Assembly: GCA_009760885.1 (NCBI GenBank)
Contig: CM019704.1
Coordinates: 14,990,929 to 15,054,928, forward strand
From: Achatina immaculata
Lineage: Eukaryota; Mollusca; Gastropoda; Stylommatophora; Achatinidae
Reading direction: 5' to 3'
DNA: 64,000 nt
The notes below the pieces were generated by a model, which saw only the letters and a list, made by a program, of their open reading frames with translations, was not told where the DNA came from and made no database searches. Positions 45,401 through 57,400 of the stretch are shown here, piece after piece (within the stretch, counting starts at the first letter, position 1; every line of letters starts with the position of its first letter). The translations under genes were made by a program, and so were the position numbers.

Positions 45401-48400
45401 GTTATATCTAAGAATCATATATATAATCAAAAGAACTTCAGAAAGAAGCTCAGAGTACTAAATCTGCATACTGGTTCCAGTAATTCACAGTTGATTTTAA
45501 TGATACAAACTTCACATTTTTTACTCTGACAGTACCTTGAGTGAATAATGCCATCTTGTTTTATATAAGTAATTTCACAGTTACTTCCACTTGCTGGTAA
45601 CTAACAGTAATTAATACATGACAATAACAAGCAGTCATTCATCAAGAAGGTAACAAATGAAGCATTTCATAAAATGCCTACAGTGAGGCTCTGTGTTGGT
45701 ATGTTTGATAAATATTTACAAGTTAAACTGCTGAAGCTCTTTTTTCAAACACTCTGTCTCTGTCTGTCTCTCTCTCTGAATATGCACATACAAACACACA
45801 CAAATAATTACTTACAGATGTCACTATAGGACTTTCAGTAAGATGAACGATTCCATTGAATGTTTCTATATTTGCCTGGATTATCCTGACATCATTGGCA
45901 AGAAACTAGAGGAAGAGAGATAGCTCTGTAAAAAATTTTCTTTCTGTCTAGAAATGTATATCTTATTATTAATGGGAAACAAATACCAAAGGTAGGTATA
46001 TAATAGATTTCTGACACAAGAAATATAATAACAGAAAATAAAGAAAAAACATATGAAAAAAAATTAAAACATAAGGAATCTTTTACAAGAGTAGCTTTTT
46101 AACTACTCTTGTAAAAGATTCCTTATGTTTTAATTTTAGAGGGATGCTTTCTTGAGATGACATCAATGTTCAGCAGAAGTATCCAACATATGTAAGTATG
46201 CCAAACATTACTAGAAAAATATGCCAACATTTGTAATTGTAAATTTAACTGAACTGCGTTTGCACTTTGGTCTCAGCCAAATATGAGTGACTATACTCAC
46301 TTGATGCTGTTCATTGATGGTGACATTGATGAGTTCACCTTTCAGCGATATTAATGATACTAGCCCCCACTGCTGACTGATCTGACCATCAGTAAACTGT
46401 GTATCCTCCTTACTGCCTCTGATTTTGTTTCCATCACTGTTGTCTTTGTCATCTGCCAGTCTGAGTACATCATCTACAACTGTAAGGCTGGCCAGATCCA
46501 AAGTTTGCCAGTTCTAGACAGACATAAATAAATACATAGAAAAGCAATAGAAGAAGCTAAAAGAAACAGAGATTGAAAGAAAAGCTGAGACTGATAGAAA
46601 CTGATGAATACTGAGCAAAAAATCCCTGACACACAGATGCTAACTGAAAGCAGTGTAAGGAAGCAAATGATTCCACAGCATACAAAGTCTGATAATTAAG
46701 TAATGAAACTAATTACATAAAAAAATAAAGTAAACAACAGTTGAAGATATCTTATCTTATATCCTTCCTGTGCCATTAAACGTCACATAGGACTGACCAT
46801 ATCACCCTCTAGTGTGCTGACAGGTCAAGGAAAATATGGGAACTAACACCATATCCCTATGTGCCTCTAAGGCATGACAGGGTTACCTTTACTTTTTACT
46901 TTTAGGACTCGCAAGGTAGTTCGCCAATTTTTCCTGTCTTCAGCGAGTCTTTCAACCTCATCAAGGGATTTTATGCCTATTAATTTGGCCTCTCTTAACA
47001 ATGTCCTCTTCAGAGTTTCACGCGATCTGCCTCTTTTTCTTTGGCCTGTATTTTATTCAAACTAAGCACCTTGTGCATTGATACAGCGAGTGGCACGATC
47101 TAACAAACACTGGAACAACCTCTGCAGTTCTTTTGTTTGTATGGCCCTTAAACTCGATGTTATAGCCCTTTGGATGTCATCAGCATCATCAAATAAGTGT
47201 CCTTTCAATGGTAACTTTAAATTTGGGAATAGAAAATAATCGCAGGGAGACAATTCTAGGGAACAGGGTAGATGGTTGAGAACACACACTTGTTTTTGGA
47301 CCAAAAATTCCTGTACAACTACCACCCGGTGAGCTGGTGCATTATCATGAAGAAGGAAAAAACTGCCAGGTGTTGAATACTCGGGTCGGACTCGGAGAAT
47401 CCTTTTCAATAGGTGTTTCAAAATATGTAAATAAACTTTGGCAGTGACAGTCTGGAATAAATTCTTTGTGAATAACTTCTTTGCTGTCGTAGATGCACAC
47501 CAACATTGTCTTCACTTTTGACGACTAATTTTTTTCCCTTTTGGTGATGATGATGACTTCCACTGAGCAGTTTGGCGTTTAGTTGTGGGATCATAGTGGA
47601 AAATCCATGTTTCATCCTCTGCAACAATCAAATTTAAAAAATGTTTATTTCTGCGACATGTTTTGATGATGTCTTTTGTGTACTTAACACGCTGATGTTT
47701 TTGGTCATCGGACAATGAGTGTGGTACAAACCAGCAAGCAACTTTTTACTTGCCCAAATATTCCACTAAAATTTTATGAATGGTCTCTCAGTTAACACCA
47801 AATTCATCTGCCATCATTCTCAGAGTCAAATAACGATCTTCTTGTATCCATTCTCTGACTTTTGCAATGAGTTCCTCATTACGAACAGAAATTGGGTGTC
47901 CATGTCTAGTTGCATTTGTAATCATTTCCACACCACTTTTGAATCGTGAATACCAACTGAATATCTGTGAACGAGATAAACAATTATTTCCACAAACTTG
48001 TCGCATGAATTCAACTGTCTCAATGGCACTTCTTCCGATTTTTAAACAGAATTTAATGTTAGCTTTTTGCTCCATGCTGATTACATAACAATGCACCTCT
48101 GACTAGGTCAACAAAATGTTGGCTTCTTTGTCTCCCGCTTATCAGGTGGCAATGAAAAGTTCCCAGATCAAAGATAAAGGTTGCCTCTTTGGATTCCATG
48201 CTTTGCTTCATAGATGGCATTTTTGTCTTGGTCATAACAGAATCAGTCTCACTACTTAATTGTCAGACCTTGTATAATGCAAAAAGCTGGTTACACAAAG
48301 GGAAATTTAGCTCCATAAAGAGGTTTTCATACATCATTCTTCTGAACCACATCACCATACTTGTCAGATCTCCTGCTTTTCTCAGCAGATCTCCTGCTTT

Positions 48401-51400
48401 TCTCAGTCCAATACTCAAGTCACTAGGAATGCATAATCAAAAACTAAACAGAACACTTTCAGTTTCACCTGTTAGTAATGATCTGCTACAAAACCCATTT
48501 ATTTGATTCTGTATTTGCTTATGATAAATAGTGTATAAGTATACAACTATACACAAAGCACTGCAGTAAAGCTATGATATCAAAATGTATAAACTAGACA
48601 AAAAGTAGGAACAGCTTTATTATTTAACGAAAAGACAGTTGTGACGCTTTGGCGTTTGCCGTCGTCAGACAACAACAGGGCGAAGAATAAGACAGAGGAG
48701 ACAAAGTATAGGATTACATTAAACTAAGTTAATGAAATAACAACAAAAAAAAAAAGAAAAAATGAATGAAAAATACAAAATAAAACATTAAAATTAAACG
48801 GCACTTAGTTGGAATAATTGAGAGTGCTGTGGGGTGTCCCTTTTTCGGCGTCACCAATGTAAACAAGCAGTGCCATTTAATTTTAAAGTTTTATTTTGTA
48901 TTTTTCATTCATTTTTTGTTTGTTTGTTATTTCATTAACTTAGTTTAATGTAATCCTATATTTTGTCTCCTCTATCTTATTCTTCATCCTGTTTGTTACT
49001 GTCTGATGAAGGCAAACGCCGAAACGTCACACCTGTGTATTCGTTAAATAATAAAGCTCTTCCTACTTTTTTCTAGTTTATACATTTATGTATTTGCTTA
49101 ATTATTCTCAGCTCTTTCCTAGGACTTTACCGTTCTTTACTTTTTCAGGTCATCTCCTACTTTGATGTTTTTTTTTCACTGAAGGAGAAATTACAGACCA
49201 AAACAGTAAAAAAAGTTAAAGAATTTGAATAAGTTTCTTTAATTTTTTTTTTAAACTGATGATGACCATGATGATATATTAACAGAGACTGCCAATAATA
49301 TGCCATGTTGGCAACATCCTAAAAAAACTAGGTAGAGGTGAGTGATGTTGATGAACAATTAAATGAAAATCAAATGAAACTGAAGAAGTAAAAGTGGTGA
49401 AAACTTAACCTATTAAAAAAGGAGAAAAATACATGATAAGTTAACTTAATTAATTAAGTGAAACAGCTGATATGTTAATATATTATATATGTGAATATAT
49501 ATATATATATTTATGCAAATTAGGTTACATATTAACATGAATAATTAAGCAATAAAAATTGAAAACAAAACTGAAAATCTAAAAAAAAAACAGACAATAG
49601 AATGTTGTTCCACTTTCATGCATGTTCTAGAGGAGAGGCCATCTTTAAACTGTTACTATGAAATCATACTATGTAGCTCACCATTGAAGAAGTATGCCAA
49701 TTAGCATACCTCAGCAGCTATGCTGCAACCAGGATGGTGACATCAGAAAAGAAGTTAGAAACAGAATTGCAAAAGCAACACTGACCTTCAAGAATCTTGA
49801 GAACATAAGGCACTCAAAAGTTATAAGCACAAAAACAAAGCTAAGATTATTAAATTCAAATGTAATATCCACCCTCATTTATGCATGCAAAAGCAACTAA
49901 AGAAACAGACAACAAATTAGACTTTCGAAAACAAATGTTTAAGGAAAATACTTGGTATAAAAAGTGGAATGAATTCAAGAACAATGCAGAGATAAGACAT
50001 ATGACTGAACAACAACCAGTCTCATAGGTGATCAGAAAAAAGAGATGGACACATGTTGGTCACTTGATGAGAAGAAACAGTCAGAGAATCCAAAAACAAA
50101 TTATCAAGTGGAACACCACAGGCCGAAAAAAAGATGTCAATCATGTGAAACTCTAAAGAGGGCATTGATAAGAGAGGCCAAATTAGTAGGCTGAATAGCT
50201 TGCCAAAGACAGGAAAACTTGGCTAGTCCTATGTGATGTTTAACTGCACAGGAATGGTGTAAGATGTAAGTAAGATGTATCTGCTTTACGAAAAGTATAG
50301 GTGTATGTACTATCAAAGTCTAAATTAGTTTAAAGTATGGCTTGATTGTTGTATCTATTATATTGCTGTCCTTTAGATTTGTTAGTTTAAAATTAACATG
50401 AGAATGCAGTTAAGTTTATTTCATGTAGTTACATAAAGCAGAATGTAGAGTGTACGGAAAGAAAGGGTTTATTAATTATTTACTTATTGATTTTTTGCTT
50501 TTTCATGCATATTATGCTCAATAACAAATGCTGAATATCTGTGACTGAATGAAAGTTGTATAATGAAGGGCAGAATGGTAGATGGGCCTCCATGCCCAAT
50601 TCTTAACCCCCTGAAAAGAAAGTCTATTCATTTGTTTGTCTGTCCACTTCCACCTGCAGGATATTCTTTTCATCACTTATAACAATGCTGTCAACTTATG
50701 TGACAACAGGATGGTGCTTAGAATCTCTATTGCAGTTTTAAGGTTTTCACTTAAAATACTTCTTATACTAAGTTACATCAACATGAGAAAGAAAACAATA
50801 AACTTATTTTCATAAATATATATATATATATTATATAAAATAATATAAAATAATATAAAATAAAATATAATATATAATAAAGGTAAAGAGGTAAAGGTAA
50901 TCTTGTTGTGCCTTATAGGCACATAGGGATACGGTGTTAGTGCCCATACTTTCCTTGACCTGTCGGCACACTAGAGGGTGATATGGTCAGTATCACACCT
51001 GGCTGCCTTTCCTTCCTCAGCTCTAGAAGAAGTCAGGTACCCATTTCTAGAACTGGGTGACTGGGGTGCCTCAGGTCAGATTCGAACCCCCGACTGTCAC
51101 CATGAGAGACCAGTGCACTAACCACTTTGCCATTCAGACACCCTAATATATAATATATAATATAAAATATAAATATATTAGCTTATCTCAGTTTCTAAAC
51201 ATCTAAAGTTCCATATAGCAATTAAAAGACAAAAGATCACTGACATATGACACACATGAATCAAAGAAACTGACATTTCACTGCAATAACTGGCACAACC
51301 CCCCCTCCCCCCCCCAAACCCATGAGTATGGCAAATTTTATGATAATCAGTTTATAAGATTCCATTAAACTTACCTTGCTGACTGGAAGAAAAACTGTTA

Positions 51401-54400
51401 TTCTGGCTTCTCTGTCACCTAACATCTGTGTCACATTTGAATCATTTGCTTTTTCCTACAACAATGAAACATATGAACGATCTGTTGTTATATACTTAAA
51501 TTCACACAAATAAATATTCACACTTTTAAACAATATTTTTAAGTAACAGAACAACAGTGACAGGTTAATCCTCATAAATTTTCAACTTTTATGCTTGCAA
51601 AATCCCCACACACCTTACAAAAATTTTGTTAAAAAAATGAGAAAAGCTACACACCACAGGTGTTAACTGGCAGCTGTGAGATTTTCTTTTTTTGTTGTCT
51701 GCTTGGTTATTATACAAATTTGATTTATTTGATTAAAATTATAATTTCCTTTTTTTTTTCGCAATCAGTTTTCATTGCCCTACCAAAGAAACAAGGTGCA
51801 GTTGAATGTGAAGACCATCGAACCATTAGTCTTATGAGCCATGTTACCATAATCCTGCTTTGTATTGTCATGAGAAGAGTCAGGGGCAAAATAAAACCAG
51901 AAACTGCTGAAGAACAGTGTGGCTTCGTTGAAGGAAAAGGCACAAGTAATGCCATATATATATTGAGAACATTGATGGAAAGATCAACAGAAGTAAAGAC
52001 TGACCTATATTTATGCTTCATAGACAACTGTAAAGCATTCGATAAAGTGAGACACACAGAAATTATAAGAATGCTGGAAGACATCAACATAGATGGGAAA
52101 GATCTGAAACTCATCAAAAACATACTGGCAGCAATCAGTAGCAAAGAAGGTTGAGAACCAAATAGGAGCATTCCAAGACACAAAACTGGGAGTGAGACAA
52201 GGATGTGTTCTATCTCCTGACTTCTTCTCCTTGTACAGTGAAAAACATAATGAGAAATACAGAGAGCTTGCCAGGAATATCAATTGGTGGGTACAAGCTT
52301 AACAACTTCAGATATGCAGATGACACAGTTCTGATTGCTAAAAGTGAAGGAGAGCTACAGGCTCTTCTGGACATCGTGGTTTGTGAAAGTAAAAGTAAAG
52401 GTCTCAGCCTGAATAAAAAGAAAACTGAAGTGATGGTCATCTCAAAGAAAAGAATACCACCAAAATGTAGCATTACCATCGATGGCACAGAACTGAAATA
52501 AGTTGATAGATTCAAGTACTTAGGAACAATTATAACAGCTGATGGCAAATATCACAATGAAATAAAAAAGCAGACATGCTCAGGCCAATTCAGCATTCTA
52601 GAAAATGAGAAATATCTTGTGCAACAGATCCATAGCAATGGAAACAAGATTCCGAGTACTTAAATGTTACATTGAGCCAATTTTGTTTTATGGATGTGAA
52701 GCATGGTCCATGAATAAGAGAGTACAGTAAGAAATGGTGGCCATGGAAATGTGGTTCATAAGAAGGATGTTGAAGGTACTATGGACAGCCAAGAAAGCCA
52801 ACGAAGAAGTCTTAAGAGGCTAGAGTTAAAAGGCAAATTACAACAACAATCAGAGCCAGACAAGCGAGATTTGTAGGACATTTTTTGAGAAGAGGAAAAT
52901 TGGAACACATTGTGGCAACTGGAAAAATTGAGGGAAGAAGAAACAGAGGAAGACAGAGAGAGAAGTTACTGGATGGGCTGTCAGTGTGGCTAGGAAGAAA
53001 GTCACTGGCGGATCTCATAATCAAGTCTAAAGACAGGGAACTGTGGAGAGAAATGATTGCCTATGCCACAAGGCACGGCACTTGACTGATTTTTTTCAAA
53101 ACATGTAAAAAAAGGTTTTTAAAATATTCTACTGAAACTTTTAAAATAAAACCAACTCACCTTTACTTCATAACTATCATTTATTCTTATTTTTATGCAA
53201 AATATAAAAAAACTAGTTGATTTATACGCTTAGGCTTACCATAATATTTGTTTCTCAAACAGGGACACGAAACATAATATTTGTTTCTTGAACCGGGACA
53301 CTTATCATAATATTTTTTTCTCAAACCGGGACAATTTTGAGAAAATACTCACAACAGAAAATAAAGCCTACTAGGATAAGTACCTATGATTGAAAAGGCT
53401 AAGTAAAGAAGTTGTTAAAAAAAACAATAAGTAAAAGCAATTTTTAATAACTCAACTGAACATGCCTTATTATTAAGAAGTTATTAATATTTATCACTAG
53501 TGTGAGCTTTCTGTAAAAATTCTTTGTTATTTTTAATGGCATTGACCGCTGCTGGCGAGATTCTTCAGCTACCATGCATGGAGCGGTGCTCCTCCCAGCC
53601 AATGAAGAAAGGTGCAAACGGGGTTGCCGTGCGGCACCACTGCGGAAAAAGTGGTAGAAAAGATAAAACGAAGTAAACAGTCAAATCACGGCACCTCTGG
53701 TCTGCAGGTCGGCCATGTCCTGAGTGCAGTCATATCAGGTGAAATGCATGAATCGGCTTAACCCAGAGGTTAAGACACTGCTGGTGAGACTCTTCGAATG
53801 CCGCGTGTGGAGTGAAGCTCCTCCTGGGACAAGGAAGGAAATGTGGAAAAGAAATAAAGGTTGCTGTGAGGCGCCAATGTGAAAAAGTGAAGGAAAGGAT
53901 AAAGAGAAATTTAATCGGTATGTTCAGTAGTATCGCTGCGAGAGCTACACATACCACGGCGCTTCTGCTCTAGAGGCCGGCCATGTCCGAAATACACCTA
54001 TGCTGGTGAAATATGCCTAAACCGGCACACACCAGGGATGAAACTTGATGGCCAGGCATGTCACACCACCTCCGCTCTAGAGGTCGGTCACGCCTGATAT
54101 ATACCCATACTGGTGAAATATGCCTAAACCGGCTCATACCAGGGGTGAAACTTGAAGGCTACGCATGTCGCGGTACCTCTGCTCTAGAGGTCAGTCACGT
54201 CCCAAACACACCCCTACTGGGATAATATGCCTAAACCGGCTCAACCCAGGGGTGGAAGTCACTAGTGGCGAGGATTCATCCTCCTGGACAAAAGCTTCAT
54301 CCTGTCACAACTAGAAAAAGTAGCGGCCACGACCACAAAATGTTGAAGTCGGAGACACTGGACCAGGGAAGTCTAGACAGGCAACCACCTCTCACCCGGC

Positions 54401-57400
54401 AGGGATGTAAGCATATCCTAATCACGCTGAGGTTTTCCGGTGAGAAAGTCTAACACTGGACGGATGGGCAACCACCTCTCACCCGGCAGTGATACACGGG
54501 TATCTCAAAACACGTCAAGGTTTTCCGGTGAGAAAGTCCAACTCTAGACTAAACTGGTGCAACGAAAACCACGGTGTCACGCAATCCCACTTCTGAGACC
54601 CACCAAGAATACAGGCTCAAGCCCTGAGATACTCTGAATCTCCTGTGGTCCTCTCGGGGATCTCGTGTGGTCCTTTCGAGGACCACGGGACTTACCGAGG
54701 ACCACAGGGGTAAATTCAGTGGGATCACAGTGCGGTCTTGGTGGTAGAAGCGAACGAAGAAGAAGAGTAATGGCATCGAAAAATTCACTGCAATTTAGTT
54801 CACTGTTAATTTTGCATCGTAGTAAAGCTTTGACGGTTGATTCAGTCATTCTACCTCCTTCTTCAGATCATATGATATTCATTATTGAGAATACTCTTTC
54901 CACTGGTGAAGATGTGCCTGGCATGCTGAAAATGTATTCTATAATTCGAACAAGATTGGGCAATGAAATCTTCTTTTCTTTGAAATGACTGAAAAGTTGC
55001 ATCCATTTTTCTTCACAACTTGTATTTTTCCAAATTTCATAGTTTGCTGACCAAAATTCTTTTGCAGTCACTACTTCATCAAACAGTTAATCCATGTTTA
55101 TTGTATTATTTGCAACAGTTTCATTAATTTTTTTCACGTGAAGCTTCAATTTCAGACCATGTTAATTCATTGTTGTTCCAAGTAAAAGATTCTGCTCCAC
55201 CAAAACTGTTTTCCCATAGCTCAATGTAATAAATACATCTGTCATTATTTTCTAGTATTTTAAAATGTTGTTTTGCTTGTCTTATGTTTCGCACATTTCA
55301 AGTGATTTTTAATGTCTGTAATTTTTAATGACCGAATGCTCACCATGACTACTGAAAATTCTGAAAAGCATAATTCACATTTCACTTTGTCAATATGATC
55401 ACAAACTTTTTTAAAAAATGGATAATCCTTTTTTAATTCATTAGTAAACACGCAGTTTCTTTTTGGCATTTTGGAGATTAAATTAATGTACAGTACAGAA
55501 TGATGGCAAATGCCAACTTGCAATTTGAACTCAACTAAGATAGGACATGCGCAACAATGACATGGCCAGTGTAAGTTCCAGTGTAGCCAATTCTAATTGA
55601 AACAAAATATCTAAAAAATGAAATAAAAATATCTGGATCTCATAGGCTACATGCTATTATATGTTCTGTGAAAAAATATCTGGATGAAAAAATAAAACAT
55701 CTAAATTCATTAGGCCACATGCTCTAAATTTTGGGGGAAAACATCTAGTTCTTCCTGTGCCACAGGAAAAACGCGGACATTCAGTTGGATGCCAAATTAA
55801 AAGCGTGGGTCTTGATATGTTAGGGGGTATAGTTGTAAAATTGAATGAAACATGGTATTTCTATGTACTTCCATCTACTTATTAGGTTTCAAAATATAAC
55901 TAACTGTGTGAAGATTTCATAAATGCTGAGTTTTTTTAGGAAAAAAGAAGTAATGTGATGTTTTTGGACAATGACTGTGGCCAGCTCACCATCGGCTAGG
56001 TCTAGATCTACACTACTTACCATCTGAGATGTCTAGAACTACTTGTCGATCTTGTATTGTGATTCTATGTTGCATTCTCGCTAAATTAATGTCTGAAATA
56101 ACCTCCTAACTACTTCTCCAGTCGTCTAAATATGTCTAGATCTACTTGGGATACATTCAGAAGCAGTGGGGTGGTCACAGGCCATGTCCATACCCCTATC
56201 TACATCATCAAAAATGGAAAATTTTCGATGTTTCTCTTCCTTTTTCTCACTCGGCATCGCTCGTAACTAAGCACTCTTTCACCATTTTGAAAAGTGTCAC
56301 CGGAAACGCGGACGAAATATGTACAATCTAAATGTTACACTGGTTCTTTTATTGAAACAAATCAAGAGTCGATATATCGACCCTACGTACAAATAAGAAA
56401 ACCGGAAGGATCGCTATAGCGATCCGAGGCACAGGAAGAGCTAGACAACTTTAAAAGTACTTAGATCTAGATACAAAATATTAGACTGGCAACAGTGAGT
56501 GTAACAGAGGGGATATTTTAGCTGCCAAATCGCCATTTTACCAGAGGCTGCACTGTTTTTTGTTATTTCTTGTATATTCGGCACTTTAAAAATTTTACCA
56601 AATAACCGTGACAAAATGATAAACTGGCTGGGACACAGGGACCACATCATCAAACCGGGACAGTCCCAGTCAAAGTGGGACGTCTGGTAAGCCTATATAT
56701 GCTCCCCATCTCTCGATTTCCACATACAGTTGTGGCCCTTGAGGCCATTAAGCTGGACACGGCAGTTCTACACTAAAAATCAGAAAATGGTCACATGCCC
56801 TGCTAATGCCGGTGTTAATTAAGAAAAATATGAAAACACCTGAAACTATGATCATAGTCATGAGCATTGTATACTCTTGTGTGCCTTGTCATGCTGGTAG
56901 TCATCCCTTAAACCAAGAAGCAGTTTCCTAAGCACAAAGTATCAGGTAGTCATTTTTAATGACTGAGTTGACCAGTTTGTTGGTAGCAGGTCCATAACTC
57001 ATATATTAGATGTGTGAAAGCAGTTCACTCTGGCTGATAATCCTGTGCTCATGATCATTTTGTTGTTATCATCACTGAAGTCTAAAATGAGTAATAATTC
57101 TGTCACAGAACTAACTGGTTCATTCATCTCCTTCATACAGCATAATAAATACTCTCATACCTACCACATCAATATGCATCATGTGAAGCTTACCATGTCA
57201 AGATATATCCTCTCATAGCTACCACATCAAGATGTGTCTCTTCAGTTCAGTCAAGATTTGTTTTGCACATCAAATTATATTTTAGGATTCAATGCTTGTT
57301 AAAGATATATCCTCTCATATCTACCACATCAGGATACAGCAACTCATATCTATCATATCAAGATATACCTACCCATATCTATTAGTTCAAGATATACTTA

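Larger units (their letters stand above)
46681..48274 (-). mobile_element. Mariner-like element, same family as 4,611-5,880, with nested insertions
   Basis: 1,594 bp, of which about 310 is a later insertion. Ends are TACAAAGTCTG at the left; the right end in reverse is TACAAGGTCTGACAATTAAG. Frames from right to left: HTH at 48,096-47,788 (SRSQIFSWYSRFKSGVEMI), first catalytic block IVAEDETWIFHYDPTTK (about 47,640-47,590), then HDNAPAHRVVVVQEF and LELSPCDYFLFPNLKLPLKG (47,421-47,062). All three catalytic Asp positions remain but they lie in different frames, so no intact transposase exists. Confidence 0.9.
48510..49100. mobile_element. Retrozyme-like / Penelope-associated inverted-repeat element
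   Basis: Flanked by the 12-bp direct repeat TGTATTTGCTTA at 48,510-48,521 and 49,089-49,100. Inside, arms of about 210 bp (48,585-48,795 and 48,867-49,085) are inverted copies separated by about 75 bp. Each arm contains a hammerhead-like core in its own outward orientation. No protein is encoded. This is the layout described for small retroelements mobilised by Penelope-like retrotransposons; family assignment is inference from motif and target duplication length. Confidence 0.68.
53231..56695 (-). mobile_element. hAT transposon, degenerate, with 8-bp target duplication
   Basis: Ends are inverted: TAGGCTTACCA on the left; the right end in reverse is TAGGCTTACCAGACGTCCC. Flanking 8-mers TATACGCT (53,223-53,230) and TATATGCT (56,696-56,703) differ by one base, the length expected of hAT. 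Subterminal ACCGGGACA motifs recur on both sides. The inside holds a broken BED/hAT transposase and several kilobase-scale duplicated segments. It lies in the 8.3 kb FAS1-gene intron. Confidence 0.8.

Noticed and set aside
45111..45529. Overlapping frames of 98-116 codons in a FAS1-gene intron
   Set aside because: Their GTGTGTG and CACACA-driven composition and mutual overlap suggest chance; no domain recognised.
50880..51143. A functional tRNA gene on the minus strand
   Set aside because: Boxes A and B are present, but a conserved SINE body and tail follow and fragments of it recur elsewhere. It is a SINE head.
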